From NCBI GenBank assembly GCA_902806215.1, contig CADCVT010000374.1, forward strand, positions 1 to 11,087: 11,087 nt of DNA, written 5' to 3'. Of the stretch, positions 6,183-11,087 are shown piece by piece. The first letter of the stretch is position 1. Each line of letters begins with the position of its first letter. The DNA is from an uncultured Solirubrobacteraceae bacterium (GTDB lineage Bacteria > Actinomycetota > Thermoleophilia > Solirubrobacterales > Solirubrobacteraceae). Position numbers and translations under genes: made by a program. The notes under the pieces were generated by a model. It worked only from the letters and a program-made list of their open reading frames with translations. It was not told where the DNA came from and did not search any database.

Positions 6183-7382
6183 TCAGCGAGGCGGGCGGAC
6201 ACGCACCGACGCGACGTTGCCGACCGGGTCCCGCGCGCGGAGCCTCACCGACTCGAGCCGGCAGCCGCGCGGGACCGTCACGGTGAGGAGCGCCGCGACG
6301 AACCGCGGGCCCGCGGCGGCGAGCCGCCTCGGGGTCACCCGCTCTCCCGCGCACGACCGGCCGCGGCGGCTGGCCGTCGCGGTGAGGTCGATGCGAGCGC
6401 GTTCGGCGACAGCGAACTGCAGCCGGTAGGTCTGGCGCCGCGACCCGCCGGCGTCGGCCCGGACGAGGCGCGCGAGGGTGATCGCCGGGCCGGTCTCGTC
6501 GCACGGGACCGCCGGGGCTCGGACGTCAGCGAAGCGGGTGACGCGCGTTCCCTCGGCGACGTAGACGTCGCCAGACGGGTCGGCCGCGAGGTCCGAGGCC
6601 ACGAGGACGCGGCGCAGCGATCGCTCGGTGCAGGCGGAGACGAAGCGCCCGTCGAACTCGAACTGCTGAAGCGTCCCGAGGATCCCATCGACGACGAAGA
6701 CCCGCCCAGCCGCGGAGACGGTGAAGGCTCCTACCGCCCGCAGGCCACCGGGTCCGACCGCCCCGCGGTCGACCACGTCGCCGATCCGGTTCACCAGCCG
6801 CCCGTCCGGACCGATGCGGGCGATGCCGTCGACGACGTCCTGGAAGATCTCGCCGCCGGACGGGCCGGCGGCCAGCGCTCCGCCGCGCCCCTCGCGGGAG
6901 AACAGGATCGCGCCCCTGGGGTTCAACCCACGCAGCGGCGGCCCTGCCGTGTAGATGGCTCCTTCCCCGGCCGCGATGTGGGTCGCGGACGTCCCGCTCC
7001 AGCGCTCGTCGATCAGGACGCCATCGGCGGTGAACTTCTGGATGCGGTCGTTGCCGACATCGGTGACGTACACGTCGCCGCCGGCGTCGACCGCGATGTC
7101 GCTGGCGGCGGCGAGCTCTCCGGGGCCGCTGCCCGGCCGCCCGAAGGTCAGGATCGGATCGAGCTCGCGGGTCAGCCGCCGCACGCGCTGGACGTCGCCC
7201 TTGCGGGCGTCGAGGACGTACACCGAGCCGTCGGGCGCGACCGCGATCGCTCGAGCGGCGACGAACGGCTCCTTCCCGCCGTTCGTCCCGGAGACCTGAC
7301 CGAACGTGGCCATGCTCGCCGCGGGCGCGGCGAGCAGCGCCAGCACGAACGCAGCACACACCTTGATCGCACAGGTGACCAT
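6183..7382 (-). CDS. Secreted NHL-repeat beta-propeller protein with Ig-like C-terminal module
   Basis: A 399-residue exported protein of unknown function. Residues 1-25 are a signal peptide (IKVCAAFVLALLAAPAASMA). Residues ~40-290 contain NHL-type blades of the form xIAVDxxGDVYVxDxxNxRIQ: AIAVAPDGSVYVLD (45-58), DIAVDAGGDVYVTDVGNDRI (95-114), TVSAAGRVFVVDG (221-233) and DLAADPSGDVYVAEG (264-278). Such blades build a six-bladed propeller that binds partners, or less often acts as a lyase; no catalytic residues are evident. Residues ~294-399 (CDETGPAITLARL ... LRARDPVGNVASVRV) resemble the Ig-like tail of the TSP3-repeat protein in this window. No Shine-Dalgarno or -10 element stands before the ATG at 7382, so it may be read through from the kinase gene 65 bases upstream. 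The dioxygenase promoter begins three bases after its stop region. Confidence 0.82.
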   Translation of the reverse strand: MVTCAIKVCAAFVLALLAAPAASMATFGQVSGTNGGKEPFVAARAIAVAPDGSVYVLDARKGDVQRVRRLTRELDPILTFGRPGSGPGELAAASDIAVDAGGDVYVTDVGNDRIQKFTADGVLIDERWSGTSATHIAAGEGAIYTAGPPLRGLNPRGAILFSREGRGGALAAGPSGGEIFQDVVDGIARIGPDGRLVNRIGDVVDRGAVGPGGLRAVGAFTVSAAGRVFVVDGILGTLQQFEFDGRFVSACTERSLRRVLVASDLAADPSGDVYVAEGTRVTRFADVRAPAVPCDETGPAITLARLVRADAGGSRRQTYRLQFAVAERARIDLTATASRRGRSCAGERVTPRRLAAAGPRFVAALLTVTVPRGCRLESVRLRARDPVGNVASVRVRPPR

Positions 7383-7406
7383 GACGATGCGAACACGACG
7401 CGGGCA

Positions 7407-7424
7407 CGATCGGTGCGCCGATCG
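7407..7424. repeat. Inverted repeat between the kinase and NHL genes
   Basis: CGATCGG (7407-7413), TGCG and CCGATCG (7418-7424) form a perfect 7-bp inverted repeat, 25 bases before the NHL-protein start. It could be an operator, or an attenuating hairpin between kinase and NHL gene. Seen directly; the role is unknown. Confidence 0.45.
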
Positions 7425-7443
7425 CCGCGAGCATCCGTCAGTA

Positions 7444-7457
7444 GGGGCTATAGCCCC
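7444..7457. repeat. 14-bp palindrome overlapping the kinase stop codon
   Basis: GGGGCTATAGCCCC is its own complement and contains the kinase's TAG. As RNA it gives a 5-bp GGGGC/GCCCC stem with a UAUA loop, too short for a confident terminator and without a T-run. A regulator site or a chance product of the Gly-rich C-terminus (EGGL, codons GGG GGG CTA) are alternatives. Confidence 0.35.
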
Positions 7458-8941
7458 CCTTCGCGGACGTTCAGTGCTGCTGCGGGCAGCGTCACCGTGA
7501 ACGTGGCGCCCCCGCCGGGTGCGTTCGCCGCGCCGGCCTCTCCCCCGTGCCCCTTGACGATCGCGCTGACGATCGCCAGGCCGAGCCCCGCTCCGGCGGG
7601 ACCCCGGCCGCGGGCCGGGTCGGCTCGCCAGAACCGGTCGAAGAGCTCCTGCCCGTCGTCGGTCGGCAGGCCGGGGCCGTGGTCGCGGACCTCGAGCCGC
7701 ATCGACGGTCCCGCCGCCTGCACGCCGACCTCGATCGGCGTCCCCTCGGGCGTGTGCACGAGCGCGTTGCGGACGAGGTTGCCGAGCACCTGGCGCAGCT
7801 GGTCGGGGTCGCCGAGCACCGACGTGTCGTCACCGTCGACCGCCAGCGAGATCGCGCGCGCCGGCGCCGTGGCCAGCGCGTCGGCGACCGCGTCGCGCGC
7901 GATCTCGGCGAGGTCGACCGGCTCGCGCACCGCGTCGCGGACCTCGTCCATGCGGGCGAGCTGGAGCAGGTCCTCGACGAGCACTCCCATCCGCGCCGCC
8001 TCCTGCTCGATCCGGCTCATCGCCTTCTCGGTGCCCTCCTCGTCGCGCGCGGCGCCCATCCGGAACAGCTCGGCGTAGCCGCGGATCGACGCCAGCGGCG
8101 TGCGCAGCTCGTGCGAGGCGTCGGCGAGGAACCGGCGCAGGCGCTCCTCGCTGGCCTGCTTCTCGGCGAACGACCGCTCGATCTGGCCAAGCATCGCGTT
8201 GAGCGACAGGCCGAGGCGGCCGATCTCGGTGTCCGGGTCCGCCGGCTCGACCCGCTGCGACAGCGGACGGCCGGCGGCGATCGCGCCGGCGGTCTCGCCG
8301 ATGCGGTCGAGCGGCCGCAGGCCGAGCCGGACGACCCACAGGCCGAGCCCGGCGATCGCCAGCAGGACGCCGAGGATCACGGCGGCCTCGACGAGAACGA
8401 GCTCTGAGAGCTGCTCGTCGACGTCCGACAGCGGGACCGCCGCGATCGTGATCGCGCCGCCGCCGGTCGGCGCCGCGTTGACCCGGTAGTCGAACGACCC
8501 GACCTCCGACGGGACGGTGATCAGCGTGTCGAGCGTCAGGGCGGCCGGAAGCCTCGGCGGCGACGGCTGCTCGCCGGTCGTGAGCACGACCGAGCCGAGC
8601 GTGGCGCCGGCCTGGTCGCGCCGCTCGCCGTACACGCCGGGCGGCAGCGCCATCGGCGGCGGGCCGCCGCGCCTGCCGTCGCGCGGGGGGTCGCCGAATC
8701 CCCCCAGCGGACCCGGCCCGCCGCCCCCGGGGCCGCGCGGCGGACGCCCGGGGTTCGGCACGCCCTGCTCGTCGAGCGCGCGGCCGACAGGCCCGACCGC
8801 GCTGCGCGCCTGGTCGTCGACGCGCTCGAACAGGAAGTCGCGCTGCTGCACGTAGGTGATCGCCGCGAGGACGACGAGCCCGACCGCCGCCACCGCGACG
8901 ACGCCCGCGAGCAGGCGCGCGCGAAGCGACCGCAGCCTCAT
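7448..8941 (-). CDS. Membrane sensor histidine kinase, partner of the adjacent response regulator
   Basis: A 497-residue kinase that autophosphorylates and passes phosphate to the OmpR-type regulator encoded just upstream; the genes overlap by four bases (ATGA, 8938-8941), implying translational coupling. Residues ~10-30 are membrane segment 1. Residues ~31-178 form the outside sensor region, with a Gly/Pro-rich stretch at ~62-101. Residues ~180-205 are membrane segment 2, followed by a HAMP domain (~206-258). The HisKA dimerisation domain has SHELRTP with His277 as phosphorylation site. The ATPase domain has the N box NLVRNALVHTP (388-398), G1 box DHGPGLP (420-426), FDRFWRAD (434-441) and G2 box GAGLGLAI (450-457). 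All catalytic parts are intact. The stimulus is unknown; the sensor region shows no PAS or Cache motif that I can recognise. The layout resembles the actinobacterial MprB/TcrY/BaeS-type kinases. Confidence 0.95.
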   Translation of the reverse strand: MRLRSLRARLLAGVVAVAAVGLVVLAAITYVQQRDFLFERVDDQARSAVGPVGRALDEQGVPNPGRPPRGPGGGGPGPLGGFGDPPRDGRRGGPPPMALPPGVYGERRDQAGATLGSVVLTTGEQPSPPRLPAALTLDTLITVPSEVGSFDYRVNAAPTGGGAITIAAVPLSDVDEQLSELVLVEAAVILGVLLAIAGLGLWVVRLGLRPLDRIGETAGAIAAGRPLSQRVEPADPDTEIGRLGLSLNAMLGQIERSFAEKQASEERLRRFLADASHELRTPLASIRGYAELFRMGAARDEEGTEKAMSRIEQEAARMGVLVEDLLQLARMDEVRDAVREPVDLAEIARDAVADALATAPARAISLAVDGDDTSVLGDPDQLRQVLGNLVRNALVHTPEGTPIEVGVQAAGPSMRLEVRDHGPGLPTDDGQELFDRFWRADPARGRGPAGAGLGLAIVSAIVKGHGGEAGAANAPGGGATFTVTLPAAALNVREGGL

Positions 8942-9633
8942 CGCGGCAGGCGCAGCGCGTAGCCGATCCCGCGAACGGTGTGGATGAGCGACGGGCCGTG
9001 CACGTCGAGCTTCTTGCGCAGGTAGCTGACGTACGTCTCGAGCACGCGCGCGTCGCCGCCGAAGTCGTACTCCCACACGTTGTCGAGCAGCTGGGCGCGG
9101 CTGAGGACGCGGCGCGGGTTGAGCAGGAAGTAGCGCAGCAGGCGGTACTCGGTGGCGGTCAGCTCGATCGGCTCGCCGGCGCGCGTGACCTCGCGCGTCT
9201 CCTCGTCCATCGCGATGTCCTCGAAGGCGAGCACGTGCGTCTCAGGCTCGACGCGTCCGGTGCGCCGAAGGATCGTCCGGATCCGCGCGACGAGCTCCTC
9301 GAGGCTGAACGGCTTGGTCACGTAGTCATCGCCGCCGCTCGTCAGGCCGCGCACCTTGTCCGGCGTCGCGTCGCGCGCGGTGAGGAACACGATCGGCACG
9401 TCGGCGCGGCGGTTGCCGAGCTTCTCGGCAACGTCGAAGCCCGTCGTGTCGGGCAGCATCACGTCGAGGACCATCAGGTGCGGCCGGAACGCCTCGACCT
9501 GGTCGAGCGCCTCCTGCCCGGTCGCCGCCGACGCGACCTCGAAGCCCTGGTAGCGCAGCGCCATCGACACGACGTCGACGATGTTCGGCTCGTCGTCGAC
9601 GACGAGGATCCGATGGTCGCTGGTCTGCGGCAT
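8938..9633 (-). CDS. OmpR/PhoB-type two-component response regulator
   Basis: A 231-residue transcription factor activated by the adjacent kinase. The receiver domain (8-122) has acidic residues Asp13/Asp14 (ILVVDDEP), phosphoryl-accepting Asp57 (LMVLDVMLP), Thr85 (FLTARD) and Lys107 (VTKPFS). The winged-helix DNA-binding domain (~132-229) shows the OmpR signature: IELTATEYRLLRYFLLNP, VLSRAQLLDNVW, then RVLETYVSYLRKKLD and HTVRGIGYALR. The start is ATG 9633; the frame is open far upstream but turns there into low-complexity Arg-rich sequence opposite no ribosome site, inside the hydrolase gene. The promoter carries a tandem repeat and a -10-like GACACT six bases from the ATG, suggesting autoregulation and a leaderless message. 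Sequence resembles the MprA/TcrA group, but I would not assign a symbol. Confidence 0.95.
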   Translation of the reverse strand: MPQTSDHRILVVDDEPNIVDVVSMALRYQGFEVASAATGQEALDQVEAFRPHLMVLDVMLPDTTGFDVAEKLGNRRADVPIVFLTARDATPDKVRGLTSGGDDYVTKPFSLEELVARIRTILRRTGRVEPETHVLAFEDIAMDEETREVTRAGEPIELTATEYRLLRYFLLNPRRVLSRAQLLDNVWEYDFGGDARVLETYVSYLRKKLDVHGPSLIHTVRGIGYALRLPR

Positions 9634-9639
9634 GAGGTG

Positions 9640-9671
9640 AGTGTCGGCGCCGAAGCTTGGAGAAGCCTGAG
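9640..9671 (-). promoter_or_regulatory. Promoter of the response-regulator gene with tandem repeats, probable autoregulatory site
   Basis: On the minus strand, CAGGCTTC (9669 to 9662) and CAAGCTTC (9659 to 9652) are near-identical copies ten bases apart, led by CTCAG (9671 to 9667). GACACT (9645 to 9640) comes 21 bases after CTCAG, then six bases and ATG 9633. Tandem half-sites one helical turn apart are the usual OmpR/PhoB-family target. There is no Shine-Dalgarno sequence. Confidence 0.55.
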
Positions 9672-9680
9672 AATGGCGCG

Positions 9681-9718
9681 AGGACGACCGGACCGCGGTA
9701 CCGCCTGGCGACCGTCCT
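9681..9718. repeat. Imperfect palindrome overlapping the hydrolase stop codon
   Basis: AGGACG (9681-9686) pairs with CGTCCT (9713-9718), and the core GCGGTACCGC (9695-9704) is a perfect 10-bp palindrome; both share the centre between 9699 and 9700. With the CG/CG pair in between, 13 of 19 positions are symmetric. It lies between the hydrolase gene and the response-regulator promoter, so it may end hydrolase transcription or bind a regulator. No T-run is present. Confidence 0.35.
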
Positions 9719-11087
9719 AACCGCCGTTCGAGGCGGGCACGTAGGTCCGGCTCGGCTGCCCGCGCAGCGCCGTCGGCGGCGGCAGCGGAGTGCCCTGCGC
9801 GGTCGCGCCGGCGAGGACCGGGAGGACGAGCTTCGAGGCCGTGCTCGAGCTTCCGAGCAGGATCTGGTTGCGGGTCCGCCCGCGGTCGACGGTGTCGAAT
9901 CGCCAGCGGGGGCGGTCGCCGCCCGGCGCCTGGATCGTCACCCGGATGCGCGAGCCCGCCCGGAACGCGTGGGCCAGCGGGAAGATCGGGACGCGGACGA
10001 GGATCGCCGAACCGAGCTGAAGCGGACGGGTGTCGCGCGGCAGATGGGTCGGCGTCGGGCTGAGCGGCCCGCCCGCAGTGCTCTCGTGCGACGCGCGCAG
10101 CCAGCCGTTCTGCACGTACGTCTCGGCACCGTCGGGGCGGATCTCGCTCACCGTGACCTGCAGGTCGGTGTCGCGCGCGTCGGTCGTCAGCCACAGGTCG
10201 AGGCTGGCCGGGCCCGCGAGCACGACGTCCTCGGCGAGCGGCGCGGTCGCGAACCCGACGCCCTTGCCCTCCGCGACCGGCGTCCAGCGGTACGGCGGCT
10301 GCGCCTTCCACGCGTCGGCCTCGCCCTCGCCGGGCAGGGTCTGCTGCGGACGTGCGCGAGGATCGGCGACGTACCTCGCCGGAGCGCTGTCGGGGACCGG
10401 TTCGGTCGTCAGCGACCCGTTCGGCCCGAGGTTGAACGCGGTCGGCCGGACCTGACGGCTCGGGAAGCCGTCGAGCGCGAGCTCCCACGCGGCGCCGAGA
10501 GCGCCGGGGCCGGCCGGGCCGGCGCCGTTGTCCATCAGCAGGCGCACGCGCGGGTCGCGCTCGAACTCCGCACGGGCGGCGGCGACGCTCGGCATCTCGG
10601 CCAGGCGAGACTGCGCGACCTTCGTGGCGGGAGCGCCGGCGACGGTCTTGTAGAGCTGGTCGCTCAGCGACAGCACGACGTCGGAGATGCGCGGGACGCG
10701 GTCGGCGACGTAGAGGTTGAGGAACTCGACCCATCGCGTCAGCACGTCGGGGCCGAGCGAGTCCACGTGGACGCCGTTCTGCAGCGTGATCCAGGTCCTC
10801 GGGTTGCGGTCGAGCGTCCCGAGGCTCGTCGCGAAGTGCCCGCCGGTCTGCTCGTCCTGGAACTGCCCGACGAGGAACGTCGGCACGTTGATCCGTCGCA
10901 TCCAGCGCGCGGCCGAGCGGTTGCCGAAGATCGCCTCGGTCCTGAACGGGTTGGCCCGCTGGATGGCGAGCGCGTCCTCGGTCTGCAGGCGCAGCTTCTG
11001 GTTCGCTCGGCAGTTGCGGTCGCCGTCGCGCACGAGCGCCCTGGCCCACGGCTGGCCGCCGGCGGGCGCGGGCTTCGCGTCGTTCAT
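9717..11087 (-). CDS. CocE/NonD-type alpha/beta hydrolase, C-terminal 456 residues (5' end outside window)
   Basis: This is the larger part of a serine hydrolase related to cocaine esterase and X-Pro dipeptidyl-peptidase (S15 family), which cleaves esters or amides. The frame is open to the window edge. An ATG happens to be the last codon (11087), but the fragment lacks the N-terminal part with the catalytic Ser (GxSxGG-type motif), so the gene must start beyond. The other two expected triad residues appear in the family context: Asp78 in VPTFLVGQFQDEQTGGH and His107 in TLQNGVHVDSL (fragment numbering). Residues ~210-430 form the beta-sandwich typical of this family's C-terminus (PLAEDVVLAGPASLDLWLTT, then TDLQVTVSEIRPDG and FRAGSRIRVTI). 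Family members are about 550-700 residues. Substrate and any signal peptide lie out of view. It reads in the same direction as the two-component genes, 83 bases upstream. Confidence 0.88.
   Translation of the reverse strand: MNDAKPAPAGGQPWARALVRDGDRNCRANQKLRLQTEDALAIQRANPFRTEAIFGNRSAARWMRRINVPTFLVGQFQDEQTGGHFATSLGTLDRNPRTWITLQNGVHVDSLGPDVLTRWVEFLNLYVADRVPRISDVVLSLSDQLYKTVAGAPATKVAQSRLAEMPSVAAARAEFERDPRVRLLMDNGAGPAGPGALGAAWELALDGFPSRQVRPTAFNLGPNGSLTTEPVPDSAPARYVADPRARPQQTLPGEGEADAWKAQPPYRWTPVAEGKGVGFATAPLAEDVVLAGPASLDLWLTTDARDTDLQVTVSEIRPDGAETYVQNGWLRASHESTAGGPLSPTPTHLPRDTRPLQLGSAILVRVPIFPLAHAFRAGSRIRVTIQAPGGDRPRWRFDTVDRGRTRNQILLGSSSTASKLVLPVLAGATAQGTPLPPPTALRGQPSRTYVPASNGG

Noticed and set aside
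6142..6504. N-terminal extension of the dioxygenase to 6504
   Set aside because: It overlaps the end of the NHL gene, gives low-complexity sequence and would bury the Tat/lipobox signal. The promoter pattern points to ATG 6141.
9634..11049. Long frame joining the response regulator to 470 upstream codons
   Set aside because: The upstream part is Arg/Ala/Pro-rich nonsense lying over the hydrolase gene in another frame. The receiver domain begins normally just after ATG 9633.

Overview
The window is a very GC-rich, densely packed stretch of a bacterial chromosome. G/C-heavy third codon positions, a GTG start, LuxR-type regulators, secreted proteins ending in 'TATDAAGN...'-type modules and several starts without a Shine-Dalgarno sequence all suggest an actinobacterium-like organism, most likely class Thermoleophilia (Solirubrobacter/Conexibacter/Patulibacter relatives). 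The phylum-level inference is reasonably firm; the genus is a guess. There are no RNA genes, CRISPR arrays, insertion sequences or signs of recent transfer, and no gene-free stretch above about 145 bases.

Left part (1-2913): the 3' end of a large LuxR-type regulator (3-452, +) meets a secreted thrombospondin-3-repeat protein (503-1861, -) tail to tail across a perfect 12-bp hairpin. A 143-base divergent spacer follows. It carries a perfect 22-bp palindrome and leads into a secreted RTX-like (hemolysin-type Ca-binding repeat) protein (2005-2913, +). Two exported, probably calcium-binding proteins thus share one regulatory spacer.

Middle (2914-6182): a DeaD-type DEAD-box RNA helicase (2920-4593, -) ends 6 bases from the RTX gene. 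It is transcribed divergently from a stand-alone LuxR-type regulator (4679-5428, +). That regulator overlaps by 13 bases, tail to tail, an exported lipoprotein of the intradiol ring-cleavage dioxygenase family (5416-6141, -).

Right part (6183-11087, all -): an NHL-repeat secreted protein (6183-7382), a sensor histidine kinase (7448-8941) and its OmpR-type response regulator (8938-9633) overlapping by ATGA, and the 3' part of a CocE/NonD-type alpha/beta hydrolase (9717-11087, running off the window).

The most interesting signals are regulatory. The response-regulator gene and the dioxygenase gene have promoters of nearly the same design: TCAG-containing repeats, then exactly 21 bases, then GACACT, then 6-7 bases, then ATG. 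This suggests that the two-component system controls itself and the dioxygenase. Five genes have a -10-like hexamer 6-7 bases before the start codon and no Shine-Dalgarno sequence, the hallmark of leaderless transcripts. I found no gene set that clearly forms an undescribed defence or biosynthetic system.
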